Source of the DNA: Paraburkholderia ferrariae NBRC 106233
GTDB lineage: Bacteria; Pseudomonadota; Gammaproteobacteria; Burkholderiales; Burkholderiaceae
Direction of reading: 5' to 3'
DNA length: 64,000 nucleotides
NCBI RefSeq assembly: GCF_000685035.1
Contig: NZ_BAYB01000015.1
Span: forward strand, 62,001 to 126,000
Shown: positions 1-9,768 of the stretch, piece by piece
How positions within the stretch are numbered: position 1 is the first letter of the stretch
Layout: each line of letters begins with the position of its first letter
Position numbers and translations under genes: made by a program
Notes under the pieces: generated by a model
Seen by the model: the letters and a program-made list of their open reading frames with translations, nothing else
Databases searched by the model: none
What the model was told of the DNA's origin: nothing

Positions 1-2366
1 GCGCTGCCGCGCTGCATGGCTTGCAGGGCGAACCACTTGTCGATGACGAGGGGCTCGCGCTCGAAGCGCGCGTAGAAGTCTTCGAGCGCTTTCTTCGCGA
101 AGTCGCCGCCCGTGGCCGCCGACGCGTTGAGCAACGCCGAAAGCGCTGCCGCGCGGTCGGTCATGTTGTTCGCCGCGTCGTATTGCGCAGTGGCGAGGCG
201 CACGGCGTCGGCCGGATCGTCCAGTTCCGGGAGATACGAGAGCGCGAGGTTCTTCAGCGCGCGCTTGCCCGCGGCTTCGGGCGTCGGTTCGTAGGCGCCC
301 GGCGTCGCGTGGCGCGCATAGGCGGCGAGCCAGTCGGCCTTGAGCGCCGTGCCGAGGCGCTTGCGCAGAAACTGGCGCGCGGCGTGCACGGCGGCCGGAT
401 CGGACTCGGTCATCTGCTCGGCCAGATAGGTTTCCGAAGGCAGCATCAGCGCCAGTTCGCGGAACGACGGCGACAGCGTTTCGTCGTTGAGCACGCGGCG
501 GAAGGCTTCGATCACCGCATCGTCCACTTCGAGCGGCTGCCCGCTCGCCGCGCGCGCGGCGAGCGCGAGCAGTTCGCGCGTGGCGAGGCGCTGGCCCGCT
601 TCCCAGCGGTTGAACGGGTCGCTGTCGTGGGCGAGCAGGAAGGCCAGTTCGTCGTTGCTGTAGTCGTACTCGACGATGACCGGTGCCGAGAAGTTGCGCA
701 GCAGCGAGGGCAGCGGCTTCACCGGCGCATCGACGAACGTGAAGGTCTGCTGCGCCTCGGTGAGTTCGAGCACGCGCGTCGTGCCGCTCGGGGCGCCGGC
801 CGCGTTCGCCGCGCCTTCCAGGTGCAGCGGCAGGTCCTTGCCGTCCGGGCCGATCAGGCCGATCGCGAACGGGATCAGCAGCGGTCCCTTCTGCGTGTCG
901 CGCGCGGCCGGCGAGGCGTTGCCGTAGTCCTGCGCGAGCGTCACGCTGTAGCGCTTGTGCGCTTCGTCGTAGCGCGTCGTGACCGTCACGCGCGGCGTGC
1001 CGGCCTGGCTGTACCAGCGTTCGTATTGCGCGAGGTCGCGGCCATTGGCGTCGGCCATGGCGGCGCGGAAATCGTCGCAGGTCACCGCCTGGCCGTCGTG
1101 GCGCTGGAAGTACAGGTCCATGCCCTTGCGGAAGCCGTCGCGGCCGAAGAGCGTCTGATACATCCGCACGACTTCCGAGCCTTTCTCATAGACGGTCATC
1201 GTGTAGAAGTTGTTGATCTCGACGTAACTCTCGGGGCGCACCGGATGCGCCATCGGGCCCGCGTCCTCGGCGAACTGCATCTGGCGCAGCACGCGCACGT
1301 CCTCGATGCGCTTGGTGGCGCGCGCGGCTTCGTTCTCGTCGCCGCCCGACATCGCCGCCGAGAACTCCTGGTCGCGGAACACCGTGAGGCCTTCCTTGAG
1401 GCTCAGCTGGAACCAGTCGCGGCAGGTCACGCGGTTGCCGGTCCAGTTGTGGAAGTACTCGTGGCCCACCACGGCCTCGATGTTGGCGAAATCGACGTCG
1501 GTGGCCGTTTCCGGATTCGCCAGCACGTACTTCGTATTGAAGATGTTGAGCCCCTTGTTCTCCATCGCCCCCATGTTGAAGTCGCTCACGGCGACGATCA
1601 TGAAGCGGTCGAGGTCGAGTTCGAGGCCGAAACGCTGCTCGTCCCAGCGGATCGAGTTGATGAGCGAGTCCATCGCGTGGCGCGTCTTGTCGAGATCGTG
1701 CGGCTCGACCCACACCTGCAGCAGCTTTTCCTTGCCCGAGCCGCTCGTGATGCGCTCTTCGATCGCCACGAGCTTGCCCGCCACCAGCGCGAACAGGTAG
1801 CACGGCTTGCGGAACGGGTCTTCCCACTTGGCGAAGTGGCGGCCGTCGGGCAGGTCGCCCTCGGCGACGAGGTTGCCGTTCGAGAGCAGCACGGGGCAGG
1901 CGGTCTTGTCGGCGCGCAGCGTGACCGTGTAGGTGGCCATCACGTCGGGACGGTCGAGGAACCACGTGATGCGGCGAAAGCCTTCGGCTTCGCACTGCGT
2001 GAAGAAGTTGCCACCCGAAACGTAAAGGCCCGAAAGCGTCGTGTTGGCGGCCGGGTCGCAGGCGCCGGTGAGCGTGAGCTCGAACGCGTCGGGCACGTTC
2101 TCGACCGTGAGGCCATGTTCGTGGGCGCGCACGCTCGCATACGGCTTGCCGTCGATGGCGGCGCCGAGGAATTCCAGCTGCTCGCCCATCAGTTCGAGGT
2201 GCGGGGCGCCCGCGGCGGCGGGGTTGCGGCGCACCCGCAGCGTGCTCTTGACGATCGTGCGGTCCGGGACGAGGTCGAACTCCAGATCGACGGTATCGAT
2301 CAGGAAGGCGGGCGGCGCGTAGTCGGCGCGGCGGATCACGTTGGGCGTGGCGGTGGTGTCGGACAT
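1..2366 (-). CDS. pepN: Aminopeptidase N (M1 zinc metallopeptidase), 3' end outside window
   Basis: Removes N-terminal amino acids from peptides during cytosolic peptide turnover. About 788 residues are present; the C-terminal roughly 100 lie beyond the left edge. The M1 signature is intact: HEYFHNW with zinc ligands H302 and H306, general base E303, and third ligand E325 in the SLKEGLT segment 19 residues on. The substrate-recognition GAMEN motif lies about 35 residues before the zinc site. The start at the ATG reading MSDTTATPNV agrees with the family N-terminus and precedes the first conserved segment (IRRADYAPPAFLI). Because the gene runs off the edge, no ordinary complete ORF is visible on this strand, while a long spurious ORF lies on the other. 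Confidence 0.95.
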   Translation of the reverse strand, partial: MSDTTATPNVIRRADYAPPAFLIDTVDLEFDLVPDRTIVKSTLRVRRNPAAAGAPHLELMGEQLEFLGAAIDGKPYASVRAHEHGLTVENVPDAFELTLTGACDPAANTTLSGLYVSGGNFFTQCEAEGFRRITWFLDRPDVMATYTVTLRADKTACPVLLSNGNLVAEGDLPDGRHFAKWEDPFRKPCYLFALVAGKLVAIEERITSGSGKEKLLQVWVEPHDLDKTRHAMDSLINSIRWDEQRFGLELDLDRFMIVAVSDFNMGAMENKGLNIFNTKYVLANPETATDVDFANIEAVVGHEYFHNWTGNRVTCRDWFQLSLKEGLTVFRDQEFSAAMSGGDENEAARATKRIEDVRVLRQMQFAEDAGPMAHPVRPESYVEINNFYTMTVYEKGSEVVRMYQTLFGRDGFRKGMDLYFQRHDGQAVTCDDFRAAMADANGRDLAQYERWYSQAGTPRVTVTTRYDEAHKRYSVTLAQDYGNASPAARDTQKGPLLIPFAIGLIGPDGKDLPLHLEGAANAAGAPSGTTRVLELTEAQQTFTFVDAPVKPLPSLLRNFSAPVIVEYDYSNDELAFLLAHDSDPFNRWEAGQRLATRELLALAARAASGQPLEVDDAVIEAFRRVLNDETLSPSFRELALMLPSETYLAEQMTESDPAAVHAARQFLRKRLGTALKADWLAAYARHATPGAYEPTPEAAGKRALKNLALSYLPELDDPADAVRLATAQYDAANNMTDRAAALSALLNASAATGGDFAKKALEDFYARFEREPLVIDKWFALQAMQRGS

Positions 2367-2795
2367 GGTCGGGTGGGATCTCGTCGTAGGGTGGTGCGCC
2401 GGCGGTTGTGGCGCCCGGGCACGTTGGGTCGCGCATGCAGCGCCGCTGCGCGCGCGTTTTCGGCAGCGCTCGTGGCGCGGCGCATCGCGTCATTGTACAA
2501 AGGCGCGGCCGGATTGTCCGAAGCGGCCGTGGAGGCGGGCTTCGGGCCGCGCGAACTTTCCCCCGCACGCGCAAGTCAGTATGATCGGGCTCTCGCGCCT
2601 GCGGGACTGCCGCCCGGCAGTCCCGCAGGCGGCGAACCGCGAGGCGACGCCTTCACCGGCCAGGAAAATCGGGCAGGTGGGGAATCCGTGCGGCGGCGCA
2701 TCCGTATCGGAGCGTGCGGCCGTTGCGGTTGCAGTGGCTGATACGGCTGCTGCGGCCGCGCCCAGGACATCCAGTTAAAAACGAACGAGAAGACC
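2367..2795. other. Intergenic region with a 16-bp perfect inverted repeat
   Basis: No supported gene lies between the divergent pepN and DUF4136 genes. The notable element is a perfect inverted repeat, arms 2597-2612 and 2615-2630 (GCCTGCGGGACTGCCG and its complement), separated by only 2 bases. Both promoters should lie here, but I cannot assign boxes with confidence. Short ORFs in the region have poor composition and no ribosome-binding sites. Confidence 0.6.
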
Positions 2796-3506
2796 ATGAA
2801 GCACGAACGATGGACCCGCCGCGCGCTCATGCTGCTGGCAGCGCTTGCCGTGACGCTGTCCGGCTGCACGACCTATGTGACGAGCCAGGTGACGGCGTTC
2901 TCCGCCTGGGACGGCGGCAGCGACGCCACGCGCACTTATGCGTTTACGCGCAACCCGGCGCAGAAGCAGAGCATCGAGCAGGCGACCTACGAGCAGATGG
3001 TCGCGGGCGGTCTTGCCGGCCAGGCGTTTCGCCAGGTGAGCGAAGCGCAGGCCCATTACCTGGTGGGCCTCGCCTACGCAAGCCGCATGGACCAGGTGAC
3101 GGTGGCCCAGCCGGTGTTCTACAACCCGTGGCCGGCGCCGTACTGGGGGCCGTTCAATCCGTGGGGGGCGTGGGGCCCGTATGCGCCGGCGTACGTGAAC
3201 CAGACCTATCCGGTCTACACGCACGTGCTCGGCATCCGCATTACCGACAAGGCGACCGGCAAGGAGGTCTATAACGTCTCGGCGCGCACCTCCGGCGACG
3301 AGCCTTCGCTCGTGCGCGCGATGCCGTATCTGGTGCGCAGCGCCCTCTCCGACTTCCCGATGGCCAACGGCTCGGTGCAGGTGGTGAAGCTGCCGGTCGA
3401 GAAGAACGGCGGGGCGCCGAACGAAACGGCCGTGCCGCCGCCGGGCGCTCCCGCTCCCGCACCCATCCCGGCAGCGCCGGCATCCGGTGCTGCTGCGGTG
3501 CAGTAA
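2796..3506 (+). CDS. DUF4136-family outer-membrane lipoprotein
   Basis: 236 residues. The N-terminus is a type II signal peptide: basic residues (KHERWTRR), a hydrophobic run, then lipobox LSGC with the modified cysteine at C24. The mature part resembles DUF4136 lipoproteins, with a Trp/Pro/Tyr-rich middle (around residues 105-135) and a Pro/Ala-rich C-terminal tail of about 30 residues. The family is common in Burkholderiales and has no settled function; an envelope role is inference. It is convergent with guaD and only 24 bases from that stop. Confidence 0.8.
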   Translation: MKHERWTRRALMLLAALAVTLSGCTTYVTSQVTAFSAWDGGSDATRTYAFTRNPAQKQSIEQATYEQMVAGGLAGQAFRQVSEAQAHYLVGLAYASRMDQVTVAQPVFYNPWPAPYWGPFNPWGAWGPYAPAYVNQTYPVYTHVLGIRITDKATGKEVYNVSARTSGDEPSLVRAMPYLVRSALSDFPMANGSVQVVKLPVEKNGGAPNETAVPPPGAPAPAPIPAAPASGAAAVQ

Positions 3507-3530
3507 TTCCGCGAGGCTTACGCGGCGCGC

Positions 3531-4850
3531 TTACGCCGCGTGCGCCGCCGCCCGCTCGCCGCGTCGGTGGACGCGCTTGCCGGCCGCGTAGGTCTCGTAC
3601 ACCGCGCGGTCGTCGCCGAGCAGCGCCAGCGCGAACAGCAATTCTTCGAGCGATTCCGCGCGCGCCGTGCGCCGCGCGAGGAGCGGCGTGGCCTGCGGAT
3701 CGAGCACGACGAAGTCGGCTTCGGTCTTCGGCGCCAGCGTGCCGACGGTATCGGCCAGATCGAGCGCCTCTGCCGCGCCCGCCGTCGCGAGCCAGAACAT
3801 GCGCGTGGCGGTGAGGTGATGGCCGCCCATGCGCGCGACCTTGTGCGCCTCGTTCATGGTCTGCAGCATCGAGAACGAGGTGCCGCCCCCCACGTCCGTT
3901 GCGAGCGTGACCGGCATGGCCGACGCGTTCGCCTTGTCGAAGTCGAACAGGCCGCTGCCGAGGAAGAGATTGGAGGTCGGGCAGTGCGCGGCCACCGCGC
4001 CCGTTTGCGCCATGCGGCGGCGGTCCTCGTCGTCGAGCCAGATGCAGTGGCCGTACACGGCGCGGCGGCGCAGGAGTCCGTAATGATCGTAGACGTCGAG
4101 GTAGCTGCGCTGGCGCGGGAACAGCTCGCTTACCCACTTCACCTCGTCGGGATTTTCGGCCACGTGGCTCTGGATGAAGATGTCCGGGTGCGCCTTCGCG
4201 AGCGCCTGGCAGGCTTCGAGCTGCGCCTCGGTGGAAGTGGGCGCGAAGCGCGGCGTGAGCGCGTACATCTGGCGGCCGCGCTTGTGCCAGCGGCCGATCA
4301 GCTCGGCGCTGTCGTCGTAGCCCGTTTGCGGCGTGTCGCGCAGGAACTCGGGGCAGTGGCGGTCCATCAGCACCTTGCCCGCGATCATGCGCAGGTTCTT
4401 CGCCTCGCTCGCGCCGAAGAGCGCATCGGCCGACTGCTTGTGCACCGTGCAATAGACGAGCGCCGTGGTCGTGCCGCTCGCGAGCAGTTCGTCGACGAAA
4501 AAGCGCGCCGTGTCCTCGGCCACCGCTTCCTTTTCGAAGCCGCGCTCGGTCGGGAACGTGTACGTCTCCAGCCACGGCAGGAGGCCCGGCGCCGGCGACG
4601 CGATCATGTCGGTCTGCGGGTAGTGGATGTGCGTGTCGATGAAGCCCGGCACGATCAGCTTGTCGCGCAGGTCGTGGACGGCGGCACCGTCGGCGAGCTG
4701 GCCGGCGTGCGCGGACCACGCGCCCGACGCAGCCACGTGGCCGTTTTCGACGATCACGACGCCGTCTTCGTGATAGACAGCGGCGTCGGACGATTGCGCG
4801 GGGTCGCCGGTGAACGTCAACAGTTTTGCGCGGTAAGCCGATTGAGTCAT
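3531..4850 (-). CDS. guaD: Guanine deaminase
   Basis: Converts guanine to xanthine and ammonia (amidohydrolase superfamily, zinc enzyme). 439 residues, normal for the family. The metal-binding PGFIDTHIHYPQTDM motif near residues 75-90 and a later SHVAENPDEV segment are typical of guanine deaminases, as is the late DVGGG stretch. The chosen ATG reads MTQSAYRAKLL and has a GGAGA about 10 bases upstream; the open frame extends further upstream without start support. It is the last gene of the purine-catabolism cluster, 167 bases after the preceding deaminase, and feeds xanthine to the XDH encoded upstream. Confidence 0.93.
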   Translation of the reverse strand: MTQSAYRAKLLTFTGDPAQSSDAAVYHEDGVVIVENGHVAASGAWSAHAGQLADGAAVHDLRDKLIVPGFIDTHIHYPQTDMIASPAPGLLPWLETYTFPTERGFEKEAVAEDTARFFVDELLASGTTTALVYCTVHKQSADALFGASEAKNLRMIAGKVLMDRHCPEFLRDTPQTGYDDSAELIGRWHKRGRQMYALTPRFAPTSTEAQLEACQALAKAHPDIFIQSHVAENPDEVKWVSELFPRQRSYLDVYDHYGLLRRRAVYGHCIWLDDEDRRRMAQTGAVAAHCPTSNLFLGSGLFDFDKANASAMPVTLATDVGGGTSFSMLQTMNEAHKVARMGGHHLTATRMFWLATAGAAEALDLADTVGTLAPKTEADFVVLDPQATPLLARRTARAESLEELLFALALLGDDRAVYETYAAGKRVHRRGERAAAHAA

Positions 4851-5017
4851 GGGAACTGCGTCTCCGAAATCTTCAGGTTTGAGTGAGGTTGAAATCCGTC
4901 GCTTGCGCCGCCCCTGAAAAACGCGGCGCAAGCGGGCCCATGGCCCGGCGCTCGCACGCCGGTCCCGGTGGTGTCCTTCGCCCCTTGCGGGGCGTCCAGA
5001 TTGTGTGATGCGCTGGC

Positions 5018-6061
5018 TTACCGGGTCGTGCCGCTCCAGTAAGCGTCGAGCTTCGCGATCAGCGCGTCCCGCTCCGCGGGGCTCACGAACGACGCTTCGA
5101 AGCCGTTGCGCAGGATCGTGTAGACCTCCTGATCGTTCAGCTTCAGGGCGTCGATGATCGCCGTGTAGTTCTCGTTGACGTAGCCGCCGAAATAGGCGGG
5201 ATCGTCGGAATTGACCGTGACCGCGACGCCTGCGTCGAGCAGGTCCTTGAGCGTGTGCTTCGTCATGTCGTCGAACACGCACAGCTTGAGGTTCGAGAGC
5301 GGGCAGACGGTGAGCGCCACGCGCGTGTCGGCGAGGCGCGTGACGAGCGCGGCGTCCTCGATGCTGCGCACGCCGTGATCGACGCGGTCCACCTTCAGCA
5401 GATCGAGCGCTTCGTAGATGTACGAGGGCGGCCCTTCCTCGCCCGCATGCGCGACGAGTTTCAGGCCCTTCGCGCGCGCTTTTTCGAACACGCGCCCGAA
5501 CTTCGAGGGCGGATGCCCGCGCTCGGACGAGTCGAGCCCCACGCCGATCATGCGCGGATAGCTCTCGAAGAGCGGCAGCGCGGCTTCGAAGGTGGCGAGC
5601 GCATCGGCTTCGCTCAGATGGCGCAGGAAGCACAGGATCAGCTTGCTCGTGAGGCCGCGCTGTTCGGCGTCGGCGAGCGCGCGGTCGATGCCCGCCACCG
5701 CGGTTGCGACGGGCACGCCGCGTTCGGTGTGCGTCTGCGGATCGAAGAAAATTTCGGTGTGCACGACATTGTCCGCGAGCGCGCGCTCGCAATAGGCCAT
5801 CGTCATGTCGTAGAAGTCCTGCTCCGTGAGCAGCACGCTCGCGCCCGCGTAGTAGATGTCGAGGAACGACTGCAGGTCGGTGAACGCGTAGGCGCGGCGC
5901 AGCGACTCGATCGAGTCGTAGGCGAGCTTCACGTTGTTGCGCTGCGCGAGTGCGAAGATCAGTTCGGGTTCGAGCGAGCCTTCGATATGGATGTGCAGCT
6001 CGGACTTCGGCGCGCGCGCGGCTTTTTCTACGAGCGGGACGGCAGGGGTCGTGATGGTCAT
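5018..6061 (-). CDS. Adenine deaminase-type member of the adenosine deaminase family
   Basis: 347 residues. All metal and catalytic motifs of the adenosine/adenine/AMP deaminase family are visible: HIHIEGS near the N-terminus, HAGEEGP, DHGVRS and NSDDPAYF. The segment LDSSERGHPPSKF and the shape of the HAGEEGP region fit the bacterial adenine-deaminase branch (Aah1-like) better than classical adenosine deaminase; this is recall-based inference. The context supports it: adenine would become hypoxanthine, a substrate of the xanthine dehydrogenase encoded upstream. The start at MTITTPAVPL is preferred to an upstream ATG that would add 20 unconserved residues overlapping xdhC. It lies 28 bases after xdhC. 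Confidence 0.85.
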   Translation of the reverse strand: MTITTPAVPLVEKAARAPKSELHIHIEGSLEPELIFALAQRNNVKLAYDSIESLRRAYAFTDLQSFLDIYYAGASVLLTEQDFYDMTMAYCERALADNVVHTEIFFDPQTHTERGVPVATAVAGIDRALADAEQRGLTSKLILCFLRHLSEADALATFEAALPLFESYPRMIGVGLDSSERGHPPSKFGRVFEKARAKGLKLVAHAGEEGPPSYIYEALDLLKVDRVDHGVRSIEDAALVTRLADTRVALTVCPLSNLKLCVFDDMTKHTLKDLLDAGVAVTVNSDDPAYFGGYVNENYTAIIDALKLNDQEVYTILRNGFEASFVSPAERDALIAKLDAYWSGTTR

Positions 6062-6089
6062 GGTTGGGTCGGTCCGTGGGTAGGTGACA

Positions 6090-7181
6090 TCACGCGGAAT
6101 GGGCGACGGCGAGCGCCGCATGCGCCTCGATTGCCTGCAGGAGCTGCGCGGCGGCCGAGATCGCGATGACTTCGGGCGACTTGTCGACGATGCCGTCCAC
6201 GCCGAGCGGGCACTTCATCCGCGCGATCTGCAGCGGATCGATGCCGCGCGCGGCGAGCCGGTGCTCGAACTGCTTGCGCTTCGTGTGCGAGCCGATCATG
6301 CCGAAGAACACGAAGTCGCCGCGGCGCAGGATGCGCTCGGCGAGTTCGAGGTCGCGCGAATGATCGTGCGTCATCACGATGAAGCTCGTGCCGGGCAGGG
6401 CGGTATCGACGGCTTCGTCGGGGGCGTCGTTCGCGTCGATTTCGACATTGGGCGCGGCGAGCGCGGCAAAGGCCTCGGGCGAAGGAAACGCGGCATCGCG
6501 TTCGTCCACCCAGCGCACCCGGCACGGCAGCGTGCCGAGCACGCGTACCAGCGCTGCGCCCACGTGCCCCGCGCCGAACAGCACGACGGGGAAGTCGTTG
6601 GGCGCGATGGTCTCGGTGAGCAGGGCGCCGCCTTCGCCGTCCCGGGCGTCCCAGAGCAGGCAGTCGGGCGCTTCGACGCCCGGTTCCGGCTCGGAGAGCA
6701 TCACCGGGTCGCCGGCTACGGGGCTTGCCGTTGGTGCGCCGCTTGCCGCGCTGTTTGCTCGATTCGGGCTCCCGTTCCCAATCCGCGAGGACCGGAATGA
6801 TACGCTACGCACCGTCGAAGCGCCGGCCGCGAGGCGCCGTGCCAGCGTGGCGAGCCAGCCGAGGTCGCCCACGTCGAGCCGCTCGAACGCGAGCACGACC
6901 GCGCCGCCGCAGCACTGGCCGAGGCTCGGGCCGAGCGCGAGGCGTTCGAGGCGCCGCAGGTGCGGTGCGCGCATGCCGTCGCGCAGCACCTGGCGCGCGA
7001 TCTCGATGGCCTTCCATTCGAGGTGGCCGCCGCCGATCGTGTGGCGCGCGGCTTCGCGCGTCACGATCATCTTCGTGCCGGCTTCGCGCGGCGCCGATCC
7101 TTCGACGCGCGCAACCGTCACGAGCACGGCGGCGTCGCCGTGCGCGAGCAGTTGCTGCAGATCGGTGAGCCAGGCTTGCAT
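6090..7181 (-). CDS. xdhC: Xanthine dehydrogenase accessory protein XdhC
   Basis: 363 residues. XdhC binds the molybdenum cofactor, promotes its sulfuration and hands it to the XdhB subunit. Seen here: the N-terminal family motif GSAPREAGTKMIV (about residue 28) and a C-terminal Rossmann segment LFGAGHVGAALVRVL. Between the two domains, around residues 125-165, is a Ser/Arg/Pro-rich stretch that looks like a lineage-specific linker. It sits between xdhB and the adenine deaminase, all transcribed leftward, which is the usual xdhABC arrangement. Confidence 0.92.
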   Translation of the reverse strand: MQAWLTDLQQLLAHGDAAVLVTVARVEGSAPREAGTKMIVTREAARHTIGGGHLEWKAIEIARQVLRDGMRAPHLRRLERLALGPSLGQCCGGAVVLAFERLDVGDLGWLATLARRLAAGASTVRSVSFRSSRIGNGSPNRANSAASGAPTASPVAGDPVMLSEPEPGVEAPDCLLWDARDGEGGALLTETIAPNDFPVVLFGAGHVGAALVRVLGTLPCRVRWVDERDAAFPSPEAFAALAAPNVEIDANDAPDEAVDTALPGTSFIVMTHDHSRDLELAERILRRGDFVFFGMIGSHTKRKQFEHRLAARGIDPLQIARMKCPLGVDGIVDKSPEVIAISAAAQLLQAIEAHAALAVAHSA

Positions 7182-7290
7182 CTGGCGGTTCTCCGTACTT
7201 CGGGCGGCACGCAGGGCATGCCGCCGGTTGATCTTCGCGGCTTCGCGCGGCGCGCCAAGCCTCTATTTCGTCAATCTCTCGTCAGTCTCT

Positions 7291-9768
7291 TCAATCCGCC
7301 GGCTCGCGGCGTGCTGCCGCGGGCACCGGCGGAGCGGCCGCATGACCGCCCGCCGGACCTGCTGCCGCTGCGTCCGGCGCGAGCGGCGCCGCCTCGGCGC
7401 GCAGCGCCTCGATCGCATCGAGTATCGCTTCGGGCGTGGCGGGCGCGCGCAACGGCGCCGCCACGCGTGCTTCGGGCACCGCCGCGCCAACGGCGTCGCG
7501 TATCGCGAGAAAGACCGAGAACGGCAGCAGCAGCGGCGGCTCGCCCACGGCCTTCGAGCGGAATACGGTGGGCTCGGCGTTGTCGTTGCGGAAGAGCCGG
7601 GTCGTGAACGCGGCGGGCGTATCGCTGATCGCCGGGATCTTGTAGGTGGAGGGCGCGTGCGTCATCAGGCGCCCGTCGCGGTTCCACCAGAGTTCCTCGG
7701 TGGTGAGCCAGCCCATGCCCTGAATGAACGCGCCTTCCACCTGGCCGATGTCGATGGCCGGGTTGATCGACTGGCCGGCGTCGTGCAGCAGGTCCGCGCG
7801 CACGAGTTTCCATTCGCCCGTGAGCGTATCGACGACCACCTCCGACACCGCCGCGCCATAGGCGAAGTAGTAGAACGGGTGGCCCGTGAGCGTGCGCGCA
7901 TCCCAGTGGACTTTCGGCGTCGCGTAGAAGCCGTCCGACCCAAGCTGGACGCGCTGAAGATAGGCGCGCTCGACGAACTCCCCGAACGGCACCGAGGCGC
8001 CGTTCACCCGCACCGTGCCGTCTTCGAACGCTACGGCCTCGGGCGCGCCGCCGTACAGCGCGGCGGCGAGGCCGGCGAGGCGCGCGCGAATGGTCAGCGC
8101 GGCGTCTTCGGCAGCCTTGCCGTTGAGGTCGCTGCCCGTGGAGGCGGCGGTCGCGGAAGTATTGGCTACCTTCGCCGTATCGGTGGCGCTCACCCGCACG
8201 CGTGCGAGCGGCAGCCCGAACGTGCCCGCCACCACCTGCGCGACCTTGGTGTTGAGCCCCTGGCCCATCTCGGTGCCGCCGTGATTCACGAGCACCGAGC
8301 CGTCGCGATACACGTGCACGAGGGCGCCCGCCTGGTTCAGGTGCGGCACGTTGAACGAAATGCCGAACTTGACCGGCGTGATCGCAATGCCGCGCTTGAG
8401 CACCGGGCTCGTGCGGTTCCAGCCGGCGAGCGCGGCGCGCCTTTCGCGATAGCGGCTCGATGCGAGCAGGGCGTCGGTGAGCGGCGCGAGCACGTTGTCC
8501 TCGACGCGCTGGCCGTAAGGCGTCACGTCGCGTTCGCCGACGCCGTAGTAGTTCACGCGGCGCACGTCGAGCGGATCGCGGTTCAACTGCCTGGCGATGC
8601 CGTCGAGCATCACCTCCATCACGAGTGCGCCCTGCGGGCCGCCGAAGCCGCGGAACGCGGTGTTCGACTGCGTGTTCGTCTTGCAGCAGAGCGCGACGAT
8701 ATCGACGTCGGAGAGATAGTAGGCGTTGTCGAAGTGGCAGACCGCGCGCGTGGCGACCGCGCCGGAGAGGTCGGCCGAATAGCCCGCGCGCAGCGCGATT
8801 TCCACGCGTGCGCCGAGAAGGCGCCCCTCGTCGTCGAAGCCCGCTTCGTATTCGTAGCGCGCGTCGTGACGCTTGCCGGTGATCATGAAGTCGTCGTCGC
8901 GATCCGCGCGCAGCTTCACCGGGCGGCCGGTCTTGTGAGCCGCGAGCGCCGCCACGCAGACGAAGAGCGCCGACTGCGATTCCTTGCCGCCGAAGCCGCC
9001 GCCCATGCGCCGGCATTCGCACGCCACGCGATGCGCGGGCCAGTCGAGCAGATGAGCGACCAGTTGCTGCATTTCGGCCGGATGCTGCGTCGAACTGTAG
9101 ACGAGCATGCCGTCCTGCTCCTGCGGCAGCGCGTAGGCGACCTGGCCTTCCAGGTAGAACTGTTCCTGTCCGCCCACTTCGAACGTGCCGGCAATGCGGT
9201 GCGGTGCCGCCGCGATCCGTTCGGCAGGCGCGCCGCGCGCCAGATGCAGCGGCGGCAGCACGTAATGCCGCTGTGCGCGGGCTTCGGCGATCGAGAGCAC
9301 GGGGTCGAGCGGCGCGTAGCGCACCACGTCGTCGCGGGCGGCGAGCGCGGCCGCGCGGCGCGCCAGATCGTGGTTCGTGGCGATCACGGCGAAGACGGGC
9401 TGGCCGAGGTACTGCACGATGCCGTCCGCGAGCACCGGATCGTCGTGCAGCACGGGGCCGCAGTTGTTCTCGCCGGGGATGTCGGCCGCGCAGAGCACCG
9501 CGATCACGCCCGGCGCTTCGCGCACGCGGCGCAGATCGAGCGAGACGATGCGCGCATGCGCGAGGCGCGAGAGGCCGAGCGCGGCGTGCAGCGTGCCTTG
9601 CACCTCGGGGATGTCGTCGGTGTAGCGCGCTTCGCCGCTCACGTGCAGTTCGGCGGATTCGTGCGGGAGCGAGGCGCCCAGTGCCGAATGCGCCGAATGC
9701 GCCGAATGCACCGGGTGCAGGGAATGCGCCGCCGTTGGCGCGACGAACGGATCGGACTGGCGGTTCAC
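7291..9768 (-). CDS. xdhB: Xanthine dehydrogenase, molybdopterin-binding subunit XdhB
   Basis: 825 residues. This is the catalytic Mo-MPT subunit that oxidises hypoxanthine to xanthine and xanthine to urate. Family landmarks include SGEARYTDDIPE near residue 45, GGFGGKES, AFRGFGGPQG and a late GEPPLLLPFSV segment. The start is taken as the GTG that overlaps the xdhA stop (GTGA) and follows GGGAGAG; the frame stays open far upstream, but only as antisense-like sequence over xdhA. The first 30 residues contain a His-Ser-Ala repeat encoded by three 9-bp units. It is translationally coupled to xdhA. Confidence 0.93.
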   Translation of the reverse strand: MNRQSDPFVAPTAAHSLHPVHSAHSAHSALGASLPHESAELHVSGEARYTDDIPEVQGTLHAALGLSRLAHARIVSLDLRRVREAPGVIAVLCAADIPGENNCGPVLHDDPVLADGIVQYLGQPVFAVIATNHDLARRAAALAARDDVVRYAPLDPVLSIAEARAQRHYVLPPLHLARGAPAERIAAAPHRIAGTFEVGGQEQFYLEGQVAYALPQEQDGMLVYSSTQHPAEMQQLVAHLLDWPAHRVACECRRMGGGFGGKESQSALFVCVAALAAHKTGRPVKLRADRDDDFMITGKRHDARYEYEAGFDDEGRLLGARVEIALRAGYSADLSGAVATRAVCHFDNAYYLSDVDIVALCCKTNTQSNTAFRGFGGPQGALVMEVMLDGIARQLNRDPLDVRRVNYYGVGERDVTPYGQRVEDNVLAPLTDALLASSRYRERRAALAGWNRTSPVLKRGIAITPVKFGISFNVPHLNQAGALVHVYRDGSVLVNHGGTEMGQGLNTKVAQVVAGTFGLPLARVRVSATDTAKVANTSATAASTGSDLNGKAAEDAALTIRARLAGLAAALYGGAPEAVAFEDGTVRVNGASVPFGEFVERAYLQRVQLGSDGFYATPKVHWDARTLTGHPFYYFAYGAAVSEVVVDTLTGEWKLVRADLLHDAGQSINPAIDIGQVEGAFIQGMGWLTTEELWWNRDGRLMTHAPSTYKIPAISDTPAAFTTRLFRNDNAEPTVFRSKAVGEPPLLLPFSVFLAIRDAVGAAVPEARVAAPLRAPATPEAILDAIEALRAEAAPLAPDAAAAGPAGGHAAAPPVPAAARREPAD
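9683..9709. repeat. Three 9-bp tandem repeats in the 5' end of xdhB
   Basis: GCCGAATGC occurs three times in a row, in frame, encoding a His-Ser-Ala repeat in the XdhB N-terminal extension. Changes in unit number would alter length without a frameshift. Confidence 0.9.

Noticed and set aside
21..2741. A 906-codon plus-strand open frame over pepN
   Set aside because: It is antisense to the well-supported pepN; composition is Arg/Ala/Val/His-rich without any domain, as expected for shadows of GC-rich genes.
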